Below, in pieces: positions 35,573-46,688 of a stretch of DNA of 64,000 nucleotides. Positions within the stretch are counted from its first letter, which is position 1. The number at the start of each line of letters is the position of its first letter. This stretch comes from Dactylorhiza incarnata. Lineage: Eukaryota > Streptophyta > Magnoliopsida > Asparagales > Orchidaceae. The notes beneath the pieces were generated by a model. It saw nothing but the letters and a program-made list of their open reading frames with translations, searched no databases and was not told the DNA's origin. Location of the stretch: contig JAWHQI010000202.1 of NCBI GenBank assembly GCA_033032865.1, positions 3,658,001 through 3,722,000 on the forward strand. The letters are read 5' to 3'. Both the position numbers and the translations under genes were made by a program.

Positions 35573-35904
35573 TGAGGCAGGACATCAAGACCGAATGATT
35601 GTCGGAGACAGAACGGAGGTTTGTCGCGGAAATGACTTCAGGAAAATGAAAGTGTAATTTTTTACCTAAGAATTCACTCTATTTATATCAGAAATAGATG
35701 AAGGAGCGCGTACCTTTTTGTCCTGGTTAATAGATTAAATATCCATCAGACGGCTCTGATTAAAGATCCAATATTGCATTAAGTATCTGCGTGGTATTTC
35801 AATGACATGTATTTTTGTCGTCAATAGTGACATCAAAATTACGTCAACCTAGTCATCGAAATCACTTCAGCATTGTCGACGAGACTAGCCTTATTATCTA
35901 TAGT
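35573..35904 (-). other. D ORF2 upstream region and junction with remnant H
   Basis: AT-rich, with TATTTATATCAG-like sequence near 35690 on the + strand and the block GGAGCGCGTACC, which also occurs upstream of C's ORF2 (GAGCGCGTACC). This supports it as the D pol-ORF2 spacer. The D pol is absent; the sequence passes into H near 35880-35905, so a deletion or insertion border lies here. Confidence 0.5.
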
Positions 35905-36478
35905 TGAATTCCTCACCATAAGCCTAAGCCAAACATTCATCATAACCTAAGCCCTAAGGATTTGTAGAGTCAATTGGTATCAAGTGTAATGGAAAAGGTG
36001 TGACCAAGTGAGTCTAGGGTCATCATGATTGATGGATTTCTATGGAGGCCATCCTAGTAGTTTTGAATCTATAATACCAATCTCATCGTTCACTACTTTC
36101 GCCTATGTTAAACTTAGGATGGATCCATTTTGGATCTTCTGTTATAAGTGGATATAGCCGTTATGATAGTTTGCTAAAATATAGTGTAATTAGATTATAT
36201 GCTTAGAGATTTTTTCTCAAGCCTATTTTTACTCCCCATGGGCATGAGATTTCTCAGTCCACTTTCTATTTTTGATTTTTCATTTGTAATTATCTTCTTT
36301 TACTCCCCATAGGTAGAGATGGTTTGCTCGGGATGAGTAATAGTTCAAGTCTGGGGGTATTTGATTAGCTCTTTTTATATAGTAATTTAGGCTCTAATAT
36401 AGCTTTCTTTTCAATTGATTTACCTCATCTCTTAGTTTATTCTAGCATAAAATCCTGTATAATCCTGTCTTGTGTAGT
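35905..36478 (+). mobile_element. Element H remnant: Athila-like 3' internal end and start of its LTR
   Basis: Diverged from but collinear with the 3' internal region of T (CCTCACC, GTGACC-AGTGAG, GATGGATTTC, TTTGCTCGGGA landmarks in the same order). It ends in AAGTCTGGGGGTAT (36347-36360) and an LTR starting TGATTAGC at 36362. The LTR is interrupted after about 120 bp by F and resumes at 56680. Confidence 0.75.
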
Positions 36479-36483
36479 GTGAG
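36479..36483. repeat. Target site duplication of element F (GTGAG), left copy
   Basis: GTGAG here and at 56680-56684 bracket F. Confidence 0.92.
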
Positions 36484-37194
36484 TGTACAAGCCCATGTTC
36501 TCCCGAGGGGGTGACGCTCGAAGGTGTGTGACCTAGGCAGGAAATCGTCATCTCGCCACTAAGGAGTCGCGAGAGCTGAGGGAGGAGAACCAGGGTGACC
36601 TCGCAAAGGACCTGGCGAGACCTGAACTTGGTTGGTTGTCATCAGAAGGTAGGCAAGTAGGGCCTTCGCGGGCCACTCGCCTAAGGAGGGTTCACAGGTG
36701 GTACTCGCGGAGAGACTCGCGAGGAGTGCTAGGAGTCGCGCTCTCGCAGTCCAGGGGCTAAGGAGGGGAAATTACCCTTCTGCCCTTGGTGGGCTGCCGG
36801 TAGCCCTTCAGAACAACGGAGTTTGGCTGTTAGCATGCCAATTTGGGGTGCGTTTAGTAAAACCAAAAGGCGGAACCCCGCTATTAGTAGATCAGTTCAG
36901 AAAAACTGTAAATAGGACCCTAAGGGCACCATTGGAGAGGACTTCTTCTTGGCTTCTCTCTCCTCAGGTCATCTTTGGTTAGCTCTCAAAGCTCTCCAAG
37001 GTGCTCGGCTTCAGTTCTTGGCTTAGGAGGGGAAGCGCTCTACGATCTTTCGATTGTGTGGTGGGACCTCCACACTGTCGCCAAGGGTCTTAGTTCCAAG
37101 TCTCCGGTCAGGTTGTTCTGAGGGATCAGTAAGTGTGGGTTGCACCAATCTTTGGGGTCTGAACTCCTCATTGGATCAAATCCCGATTCCAACA
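36484..37194 (+). repeat. Element F 5' LTR
   Basis: 711 bp, TGTACAAGCCC...GATTCCAACA. Contains many CTCGC, GCGAG and CTCGCGAG motifs (about 36540-36755), then TGTAAATAGG (a mutated TATA box; the right LTR has TATAAATAGG). Confidence 0.92.
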
Positions 37195-37251
37195 TTTTTG
37201 GTGCGGTGAGCGTGGACAGCAGCTTGTGCAAGAAAGTTTCAATGAAGCAGC

Positions 37252-38770
37252 ATGGCGGGATATGAAGAGCAGGGCGATGAGTTTAGTGGCTCACAGCTGG
37301 CAGTGACGTTGGGGATGTTCGCAAACTTCAGGAGGGAGGTCCTCGAGAGCATCAGTCTCACCTTCGCCGCGGAGTGAAGCGAGTTCGCTACCCAAGCACC
37401 TCAGGTGCTCCCCCCTCCGGGGGTTGGCGAGTGTGCCCCGGGGGGAAGGGCAGGGAAGGAGGTTGCAGGAGCAGGGAGAGATCTCTTCCGGCGAGAGCTC
37501 TTTGCCAACCCATCCAGCGCCACACCGGCAGGTCCGGTCCCAGCGAGCGCAGTTCCAGTGAGCATTGTTTCGGCGAGCGCAGCCCTGACAAGCTTGGCTC
37601 TAGCGAGCGCAGCTCTAGTGAGCTCGGGTCCTGCGAGAGAAGTGGTGGGACGAGTCGAGCAGGAGAGGACCGCGAGCAGGAGCAGTCCTTTTTGCGAGCT
37701 AGTGCTTTACGCACCAGTCCCAGAAGGGTTAAGGGAATGGGATAGGGTCTACAACTATGGCAAAGATGACCTTGTCCAACACTTGCAGTCATTCGATGAC
37801 TCAGTCTCCATCCGAACGATGTCAGATGCTTTCAAGTGTCGACTCTTCGCCGTCACTCTAGAGGAGAAGGCTAGAGACTGGTTCCATCAACTCCCAGCTG
37901 GGTCGATCTACTAGTTCGAGGACTTGCGTCGAGGCTTCTTATTGCATTTCTCAACTTCAAAGAAAAGGAAGAGGGATGCTGAGTTGCTCTTCAAGGTCAA
38001 GCAGGAACCGGGGGAATCGCTGGCCTGCTATGTGGACAAATTCCAGGAGGAGGTTCTGCTTACCCAGGAGATGCCCGGGTTTTCCCTCCAGCTCGCATTC
38101 ACGGTAGGGCTGAGGGAGAATATTTTTAAGATGAGCTTGAAGAGGAAGGCCCCCTTCTCCTACGAGGACTTAATGGAGAGGAGGCTAATCCGGAGCTCAC
38201 TAAGAGGCTGGCAAAGCTCAGTGAGCCGGAAGTCAAGCAGCAGGAAGTGCGGAGAAGAGAGGAGCCTAGGGCCACGGAGATGTGGTGGAGGAATCAAGGC
38301 GGAGGAGCACAGGTTCAAGGGAGGGGTTACGCCCCGGAGGGGGTACCTTCCATGGGGATCAGGGAAGACCCCAGCAGTTGGGATGGAGGCAAGGTCTGGG
38401 GCAGATGCCTCCCCCGCCTCAGCAGGCCATGACAATCAGGCAAGGAAGAGGAGGAAGAGGAAGGAGAGAAGTGGCAGGAGCAGGAGCGGGAGAAGGAAAA
38501 AGAAGGGGGAATAGGGGGGCGGAGCCTGAGAGGAGGGAGGTGTTGTTGCCTTATTATGACTTCCATGATGAGGAGGGTCACGCAACGACCACCTGCCCAG
38601 AATTTCTGGAGATGAAGGGAGCCAGGGAGCCAGGGAACCAGCGCCGCGGGAGCAGTGGGCGGCGAGGATCGAGGAGGTCCTGCCTCAGGACGAGGAGGAC
38701 GAGAGGTGCGAAGACCGGGCCGATGTGGGGGCCCGAGGGGGGATCGGGGTGATCCATGGGGGGTAGGGAT
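37252..38770 (+). pseudogene. Element F gag
   Basis: Starts MAGYEEQGDEFSG about 55 bp after the LTR. TGA at 37375-37377 breaks it. The capsid homology region is clear (ALTVTLEEKARDWF-like; seen as CRLFAVTLEEKARDWFHQLP), followed by TAG at 37912 within the motif SI-FEDL, then FLLHFSTSKKRKR, LFKVKQEPGESLACY and AFTVGLRENIFKMSL. A frameshift near 38175 leads into the nucleocapsid region, whose knuckle reads YYDFHDEEGHATTTC with the first Cys replaced by Tyr. Typical Retrotrans_gag order. Not functional. Confidence 0.88.
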
Positions 38771-39200
38771 TGAGGTGACCCACAAGGCCAACCTCCATAC
38801 CATGTACCGTCGAATCGTAGCTTCGAAATACTTAACCACTCCCCCAGCAGAGAAGATCTCATTCACTAAGAAGGATATGCTAGGTTATGAAGACCCATTC
38901 TGTGATGCGCTGGTCATTCAGACAGTGATCGAGAACTTCACCATTTCCCAGATCCTCGTGTATAATGGGATCTCGGTCAACGCCATCTTTAAAAAGGCTT
39001 TTGATGAGATGCAGGTGGAGGCACCAAGGGTGTTGTCCTCGGATGGCCCGTTGTTCGAATTCTCCAGGGAGAGGAAGGAGGTAGAGGGGGGAGTGGGACT
39101 CCATGTATTCCTGGGGGCAGTCTAAGAATTGTCATTTTATTATAGTAGATGCCCCAAGTAGCTACAGCGCCATCTTTGGACGGTCGCTCATCAGCGCGTT
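38771..39200 (+). pseudogene. Element F protease
   Basis: Open from about 38790 to 39125. The region matches Tat-type retropepsin: FTKKDMLGYEDPFCDALVI, then ILVYNGISVNAIF where families have LVDNGSS. The catalytic Asp is therefore Tyr and the following Ser is Ile. A stop at 39122 falls before the flap continuation. Inactive. Confidence 0.82.
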
Positions 39201-39479
39201 CCGCTGTGTCCCCTCCACCTTCCACCAGTGCTTTAAGTTCAATGATGGAGGAGTCCAAGTTCGAATAAGGGGAGATCCGAAGGTGGCTCGGCAATGCTAT
39301 GTGACGGCCGTGAACACCATCTCCTGGATGGCCGAGGCGGAAGAGTGGGATTGAGAGGTGGGGGAGCCGGCAAGGCTCGGTGAAGAAGGAGAGGAGAAAA
39401 AGAAGAAAGGGAGGCCCAGGAGGAAGGGGCGGAAGAGATGATGGAGGTACAGGAAGGAAGAAGAGAGGAGAAGGTCGAA

Positions 39480-40190
39480 GCGCCAACTTGCGATGAGGAG
39501 AAGGGAGATGATTGGGGGGAGTAGTCCCGGCTGGAGGCCGTTGATGAGGTCGTGGAGCTTGAGGTCACCACCCGGGCGGGGGGTGGTGGAAAAGGTCAAA
39601 GTCAGCGGCGAGCTCATCCTGGAGGAGAAGAAGCAAATCCTGGCCTGCTTCCAGGAGAATGTGGACGTCTTCACATGGAGTGCCGCGGAGATGCCCGAGT
39701 CGATTTGGATGTGGCTTGCCATCACCTCAACCTCAATTTCCGCACCCACCACATCCATCAAAAGAAGAGGGTAATTGCAGACAAGCTGGAAGGGCCCATC
39801 CGATAGTAGGTGGGTAAGCTCCTCCAAGTAGGTTTTGTATCGGAGATCCAGTACCCAGGCTGGGTCTCCAATGTGGTTATGGTGAAGAAGGGAGGAGGGG
39901 CAATATGATGGACAGGATCTTCCGAGTACAGAAAGGAAGGAAACTGGAGTCTATGTAGATGACCTCATAATCAAAAGCCGAGACCTGGGATCCCACCTCT
40001 GGGACCTCGAAGACACTTTTGGGACTTTGCGGAAGTATAAATTGAAACTCAATCCCCAGAAGTGTGTCTTCGGGGCTAGCCGGGGGAAGTTCCTAGGTCA
40101 CTTGCTCACGGGGAGCCTAATCCAGGTAAGGTCAAGGACATCATGGAAATGGGATCGCCAAGAAACGCCAAGGAGGTTGAGCGCCTCACG
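39480..40190 (+). pseudogene. Element F reverse transcriptase with internal deletion
   Basis: N-terminal part seen in mixed frames: DVFTWSAAEMP, then KKRVIADKLEGPIR and IQYPGWVSNVVMVKK (ends about 39893). The next recognisable sequence is MDRIFRVQKGRK (about 39905) followed in another frame by YVDDLIIKS (39952-39977). Roughly the central palm, including the first catalytic Asp, is missing. The thumb begins LKLNPQKCVFGASRGKFLGH. Damage explains why F could not replicate alone. Confidence 0.85.
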
Positions 40191-40772
40191 GGGAAGTTGG
40201 CCGGTCTCAGTAGATTCCTCTCCCAGGCAGGAGAAAGTGTGCACCCTTCTTCAAGGTGCTGAGAGGGAATCAGAAATTCGAATGGACCTCAGAGTGCGAG
40301 GAAGCTTTCTAAGCGTTGAAGGTGCAACTCACTCAGGTTCCTCTGCAACAGGGGCTGAGGCAGTGGGAGGACCTATCCCTATACCTAGGGGTAGGATCTG
40401 AGGTAATAAGTTCAGTGCTGATTCGGGAAGAAGGCAGAAGGCAACATCCAATTTACTATGTCAGCCGAGTGTTGAGGAAGGAGGAGCTCCGGTACCCCAT
40501 CCTAGATAAGTTGGCCTTCGCCTTGGTGGTGTCAGCTCGGAAGCTCCGACCTTATTTCCAAGCACACTCAATCAAGGTAGTAACCGACCATCCCCTCCAC
40601 AATCATCATGGAAGGGGTAGAGCACTAGGAATATTGGCCAAATGGTCCGTGGAGCTGAGCGAGTTTGACATCTCATTTGTGCCAAGGTTGTCAATAAAGG
40701 CACAGGCGGTGGCAGATTTTCTGGCAGATTACGTGACCGAGGTGGAGGAGCAGGAGGCATCCCACTCGGAAG
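40191..40772 (+). pseudogene. Element F RNase H (gypsy type)
   Basis: Frameshifted 5' part (GKLAGLSRFLSQ-type sequence in one frame), then open from 40316: EVISSVLIREEGRRQHPIYY, YVSRVLRKEELRYPILDKLA and VVTDHPLHNHHGRGR. These are the Ty3/gypsy RNase H connection motifs. It ends at a TGA replacing the Trp before MLVDGAS. Confidence 0.82.
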
Positions 40773-41110
40773 CTTGAAAGATGTTAGTGGATGGGGCATC
40801 AGGAAAGCACTCCTTTGGAGGAGGGGTTATCTTAGTAAGTCCACAGGGCACAAGGATTGAGCAGTCCATCAGCATTCATTTATCAATCGCCAACAACCAG
40901 TCTGAGTATGAGGCAGTGATAGCAGGCCTGCGACTGGCCCAGGATTTGGATGTGCATGATGAGTAGGTCTCGACGGACTCCATGGTGGTGGAGTGCCAGA
41001 TCAGGGGGGAGTTCGAGGCAAAGGAGCCAACTCTCCAGTGCTACCTAGAGAAGGTCAAGGGGGTCATCGGGCAGTTCCGCACTTTCTCCATCAAGCATGT
41101 GCCAAGGGAG
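40773..41110 (+). pseudogene. Element F second RNase H (aRNH type)
   Basis: A separate RNase H directly follows the first in the same frame: MLVDGASGKHSFGGGVILVS (first Asp), NQSEYEAVIAGLRLA (Glu), then, after TAG at 40964-40966, VSTDSMVVECQ (second Asp) and VPREESTPDDLLAKF. The dual RNase H arrangement is established for Tat-lineage elements. One nonsense change (Gln type) disables it. Confidence 0.82.
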
Positions 41111-42499
41111 GAGAGCACCCCGGACGACCTTCTAGCCAAGTTCGGTCCCCAGGCAGGGGGGACTGTGTCGGAGCTCTTCCGGCCATCCATCGAGGAGGGA
41201 GAGCTGATGGAGATACACCAGCAAGAGTCATGGATGAATCCCATCATCACATTTCTAACATCGGGAAAGTTTCCCGAAGGGGAAGTGGATAAGCGACGGC
41301 TCAGGTATAAATCCTCCTATTACTCCATGCATGTAGGTGGACTGTACCGAATGACCCTCTCGGGACTTCTCGCCCGTTGTGTAGTAGAGGGAGAGGTCAA
41401 AAGGGTCTTGGAGGAGATCCACTCGGGGGAGTGTGGCAGCCACTCGAGGAGCAGGACATTGGAAGGAAGGGTGCTGAGGCAAGGTTATTTCTGGAGTACC
41501 CTCAGCAAGGATGCGACAGAGTTCGCAAAGAAGTGCTCCAAGTGTCAGCTATATGCTCCACTCCAACTTCTCCCAGCTCAGAGGCTCCGGACCATCACAA
41601 CTCCATGGACCTTCTCGATATGGGGGCTAGACCTGGTTGGTCCCTTCCCCCAGGCAAGCAGTCAGAGAAGGTTCCTACTGGTGATGATAGACTACTTCTC
41701 CAAGTGGTTGGAGGTGAAGGCGCTAGCCAAAGTGACAACCCAAGTGGTATGAAATTTTGTATGGGGTGAAATAATTTGCAGGCACGGGCTCCCACTAACC
41801 ATAGTGATAGACAATGGGCCACAGTTCGCCAGTGATGAGTTCGTCAGCTTCTGCACCCAGCTTGGCATAGACTTTGGTTTGCATCGGTCCACCACATGAG
41901 GAGCAATGGGCAAGTGGAGGCGGCAAGCAAGATAATCGTAAATTTGCTCAAAAAGAAGGTCGAGAACCCCATGGGGAATTGGGTAGAGCAGCTACCCTCG
42001 ATCCTCTGGGCCTTGAGAACCACCCCGAACACGGCCACCGGAGAGACCCCTTTCAAACTCCCTCATGGGTCCGAGGCCGTGCTTCCTATAGAATTCGAGG
42101 TGAAGTCCCCCCCCCACCCCCGGGTAGTCACCACGGGGGAGGGTGATGACGAATGACGAGTGGAGAATGAAGAGGAGCAAAGGTTATCCTTGGACCTGGT
42201 GGAGGAACTCCGGGACCTCACCACCATTCGGCAAGAGGAGGTCAAGAGGCAGATGTCCAGGTACTTTGACCAGCATATTAGAATAAAATAGTTCGAGAAG
42301 GGGGACTTGGTCCTGAAGAAGGTCGATGCGGCGGGGGGGAGCCGCGGTTGGTAAACTTGACCCCAACTAGGAGGGGCCATACATTGTAAGCAAAGTGCTC
42401 AAGTCGGTGGGGGTGGGGGGTATCACCTCCGAGATATGGAAAGGGTACCTCTCGTCCGAGCCAGGAATGGGGATAACTTGAAGCGATTCTATCCTTAAA
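41111..42499 (+). pseudogene. Element F integrase
   Basis: Same frame as the RNase H. Zinc region: EEIHSGECGSHSRSRTLEGR then CSKCQLYA. Core: WGLDLVGPFPQASSQRRFLL (first Asp), TGA at 41750-41752, then TIVIDNGPQFASDEF (second Asp). A frameshift near 41890 leads to HHMRSNGQVEAASKIIVNLL (Glu) and NWVEQLPSILWALRTTPNTA. The C-terminal part (GDLVLKKVDAAG) runs to the end near 42499. Catalytic triad positions are present but the frame is broken. Confidence 0.88.
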
Positions 42500-42576
42500 G
42501 TTTTTGTAATTAACTTGTATGTTTTACTCTCCAAATATTGGTTTTGAAGTTGTTTCTAAACAGTAATCCTCAAGTG

Positions 42577-43268
42577 TTCTTTGGTGCTGGAATGCCCCAG
42601 ATCGATTCCACTATCGGGCTCTCATAGATGGTGGGTCAGGTTGATCTCTGGAATGGCTGACAGGTTAATAAGTTCTTTAGTGCGGGAATGCCCCAGATCA
42701 ATTCTGCTGTCGGGCTCTCGTAGACGGTGGGTCAGGTTGATCTCTGGAGAGGCTGGCAGGTTAACAAGTTCTTTAGTGCTGGAATGCCCCAGATCGATTC
42801 CACTGCCGGGCTCTCGTAGACGGTGGGTCAGGTTGATCTATAGAGAGGCTGGCAGGTTAACAAGTTCTTTGGTGCTGGAATGCCCCAGATCAATTCATCT
42901 TTCGGGCTCTCATAGACAATGGGTCAGGTTGATCTCTGGAGAGGCTGGCATGTTAACAAGTTCTTTGGTGCTGGAATGCCCCAGATAGATTCTGTTGCCG
43001 GGCTCTCATAGACGGTGGGTCAGTATGATCTCTGTAGAGGCTGGAAGAGTTACAAGTTCTTTGGTGCTGGAATGCCCCAGATCGATTCCGCTGCTGGGCT
43101 CTCATAGACGGTGGGTCAGGTTGATCTCGGGAGAGGCTGGCAGGTTAACAAGTTCTTTGGTGCTGGAATGCCCCAGATCGATTCCGCTGCCAGGCTCTCA
43201 TACACGGTGGGTCAGGTTGATCTCTAGAGAAGCTGGCAGGTTAACAAGTTCTTTGGTGCTGGAATGCC
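42577..43268 (+). repeat. 96-bp tandem repeat array of F, left part
   Basis: Repeat landmark GGAATGCCCCAG recurs at exactly 96-bp steps (AATG at 42591, 42687, 42783, 42879, 42975, 43071, 43167, 43263). The period is a multiple of three and the units are open in one frame, but they lie after the integrase stop. The array is split by G and resumes at 51528. Such 3' tandem arrays are known in Tat-lineage elements. Confidence 0.95.
43264..43268. repeat. Target site duplication of element G (ATGCC), left copy
   Basis: ATGCC here and at 51528-51532; removing G restores the 96-bp periodicity of the array. Confidence 0.9.
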
Positions 43269-45540
43269 TGATGATTTTTCTTTGGATTTTTTCTTTTTAT
43301 TGTTTGCACAACCTTTATATGACGAGATTAAAATTAGTCGGATGTTTTCAAAGAGTTTCGCAAGTACTCCTACTTTTAGAAACTAACCGTTATCCTATCG
43401 AAAGATAGAAATAACAGTCTTTTTCTTCTTTCGAAGTATTGACGATTAAACTCTGACTATAACGTCGAATTCTATTGATTTTTAAAATAGCAGAGGAGAG
43501 TTTTGCAAGTTTCGGATTTGACAAGTGTTTGTTCAAATTTTAATCCAAAATTATCATATGATAAAGGCATGTATACCTTATCGTGAGTAATACAGGATAT
43601 TTTACTTTAGAAAATATCAAAGTCGTATATTTCCGCGGATCGTGTTGATTATAGCTACTTTGAGGAACGAACTATTATTTTATCGGAATAAGTTTTTAGT
43701 GCGGGTTTTTAAAAGCGAACAATAATAAGCGTATAACTAGAGTTCTAAACGATGCTAATAAATAGCTCCCGATGTCGAATTACCTTGAGATGAAAATAGT
43801 CTTTTTTAGAAATAAAAGAGATGACTTTTCAAAACAATAAAACGGCTTGGCCATGGAGGTTCCATAATTATGATCGCTCCTCTCTCGAGGGTACACCCAC
43901 CTGAGATTATGAATATTCAACTGAACTCTCGTTGTTTAATCGAATCTCCTTAATACTCGCTTTATGTTATGAACCCCGCTATTGGGTTTTTACTTCCAAT
44001 TTGGGAGACTTACCTCATCCTCTCTCGAGGGTAGAGCGCACTTCTCTTTACCAGTGAGCGATCAGTCCATACGCACGAGCCTCTCGGCTAACTAGTGTAC
44101 GAAAATGGAAACGAAAACCCCACATCGATTATGTGGCTCAACTCAACGTTATTCTCGGGTAAACCTTAAGCTTGTTTAATAATTTTTTGAAAGAGATGTT
44201 TTATTTTTTTAGAAAACTATTTATTGTCCCAATGCTCTTCGACATCGTGTGCTAAAGGAAATTAGCCACTCATCGGAATGGAGATGGCATAAGTTATTAC
44301 AAAATACATGTTAATAATTTAAGCGGATATAAGCGTGAAAGAAAGAAATAAAAGACTTATATAATAGCTGAAATAGTATCCCTCCCAACCGTCTTAAACA
44401 AGCGCTAAAAAGTTCTTAGCCTCTTATCCAGGACGGGGTGGTATAGAAATGAAATACTTATAAAAGTGCAAAAATAATATCCGTCCCAACCGTCTTAAAC
44501 AAGCGCTAAAAAGTACTTAGCCTCTTATTTGAGATGGGGGTGATATATAACAGTTATATAAAGACTAAAATAAAGCTATGTTACGAAAAAGGGAAAAAGG
44601 AAAAACGAAAGAAAGCGTTTAAACGAAAGCGATAAATAAAGCGTTGAAAGAAAAGCAATAAAGTATTTTTATGAAATCTTTTAACCTAAATTATGAAAAC
44701 AGTAAACCAAAGTTATGAAAGCAATAAACCTAAGTTATGAAAGCAATAAACAATTCTCATAAACACACACACACTATCATAAATTGAAAAAGAAGATGAT
44801 CCAAATGAGAAAAACAAAATTTTATTTCTAAAACAAGCATAACAACTAGACTAGGAAGGCGAAAATAACAAAGGAACTTAAACTTAATTGCACAAACAAA
44901 ACTCACATACACTCAAACGAACTCAAAAAGCCACTGACAAGAACTCAAAATTTGGAAGAAAATTCCTTCGGCCGAGCCCCTCTATTTATAGCCAAAATTT
45001 TATTTTTACACACCCCTGGGTCACGGGCGTGTCTTGTGGTCACAGGCGTGACCTGGGGCATGACATTTGCTCTGGCTTAACGGCCACCTTCTCGAAGGAT
45101 CCACCTTCAAAATAAGGCTGTACACGGGCCTGGCTTAGATTGTTGCGGGCGTGACTCGTCGAGTCACGGGCGTGACTACGGGCGGCAGATGTCAACAGCA
45201 TAGGCGCAACTTCGGGGCGTGACGCGCTGACGGAACACGGGCATGACTTATTGAACACGGGCATGACTTGGTCAATTCTTCAGGATTTCATATGAAAACG
45301 GCCGCCAGCTAGAATGTTGGCTCTTTAAAGTTACACGCCCCTGGGTCACGAGCGTGACTTGTGGTCACGGGCGTGACTTGACAAAAATTGCCAAAATTTG
45401 CAAAAAGAAAAATATAGTTAAGTTAGTAAGGAAATAATGAAAACAAGTAATTTATTCATTGATTTATATTGAAAATTTACAATATTAATTAAAACAATAC
45501 TAATAACTATACTAAAAAACATATATTTTACTACTTATCA
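43269..45540 (-). repeat. Element G 3' LTR
   Basis: 2272 bp. On the minus strand the LTR starts TGATAAGTAGT and ends AAAAATCATCA, three bases longer than the inner end of the other LTR. It contains an array of GTCACGGGCGTGAC-type palindromes (about 45009-45400) upstream, on the minus strand, of a TATAAATAG box (44980-44992). Confidence 0.9.
45009..45400. promoter_or_regulatory. GGTCACGGGCGTGACT palindrome array in the G LTR
   Basis: About ten copies of (GTCA)CGGGCGTGAC and variants; GTCACG/CGTGAC form a 6-bp stem. Located just upstream of the minus-strand TATA box. The matching array in the other LTR is at about 50985-51365. Confidence 0.65.
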
Positions 45541-46688
45541 AATACCCCCTTACTTAAGCTTTTGCTATTCTAGAGCAAAAGTTAGAGAGATCTATATGGG
45601 ATTAACATAAGTTCTAATTTTTAGCTATCGTTTTATTTTAATCATAAGAGACTGAAAAATAAAAATTCGGAGTAATAAAAGTTAAGTCCTAAATTATGCA
45701 AATGATTTAAGTAGAAAGAAATGTCTTAGCCAAAAGACTTCTTAATTAACCAAATAACAAACAAAATTGCAATCATTAGTAAACAAGATTAGATCGAAAT
45801 TATAAGAACCTTTGTTTAAAGAAATGTGAAGGAAAACTATAAGTTACTAATTATGCTCTCAGATGATTTTTTGAATTAAAACTAGAAACAATAATTTGCC
45901 TAAGGGAAAAGGGGTAAAATGCTTTGGTAAAAAGAAGAGTTTTTGAATTAGGGGTGATGATTTTTATTCATCCACCCCTTCATTTTAGTTTTTTTTGTGT
46001 TCCCGTGGTTTACGAGGGAAAACTAATTCATTTGTTTTTATTAACCGAATGCATATGTTTACGGAATGAAATCTTATTCCCATTGACATAAGATCATTTA
46101 AAGTATTTATTGGGTGCCTATGTTTACAGAATGAATTCTTATTCTCATTGACATAAGATCTTTTTCTTCTTTTTTTTTTGCCATGCTAAATTGGTGTATA
46201 CAAGGGGTTTTCAAGAGAAATTCTAGAATAATAAAAAAAGGTTTGAGAGCAACCTTAGTAATTTGAATATTCCTAGATTCCTAAAGACATAAAGTAGGGA
46301 TAATTACAGTCTAAAGTTGTTTTGCCAACATTATACACATGTCTCTATTTTAGCTAGTAGAAGTAGTGCTTAAAAATAAAGTAAATTAAAAACACAAGAT
46401 ATTCTTTAAGACTTAACCCCGAGCGTTTAAATCTATCGATCTTAGATAAACTAACAAATAGTAAAACTAGCGATTATGAAAAGCCACAAACAGATATTCT
46501 CGAAACTAAATGCTTTTGAGAATAAAAGTAAAGTAGGGTGTATTATTTTTTGGATTTTTGCATTTTTGTACCACGACAAGGTAAAAAAAGGAAAAACAGT
46601 TTTTTGAAATTTTTTTTGGTTTTAAGCATTTTTTTGTAGTTTTTACAAAAGTAGGCAAGATGAAATAAAACAATTTTTTGAAAAAATT
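45541..46688 (-). other. Element G non-coding 3' internal region
   Basis: Starts, beside the LTR, with the purine tract AAGTAAGGGGGTATT (minus strand, 45541-45555). AT-rich, no supported coding. A roughly 45-bp sequence containing ATTGACATAAGATC is directly repeated (about 46048-46092 and 46116-46161). Confidence 0.8.

Noticed and set aside
42581..43408. Repeat protein with units like SLVLECPRSIPLSGSHRR
   Set aside because: The frame is open only because the tandem unit is 96 bp; it lies after the integrase end, has no start context, and is continued by the unrelated G LTR.
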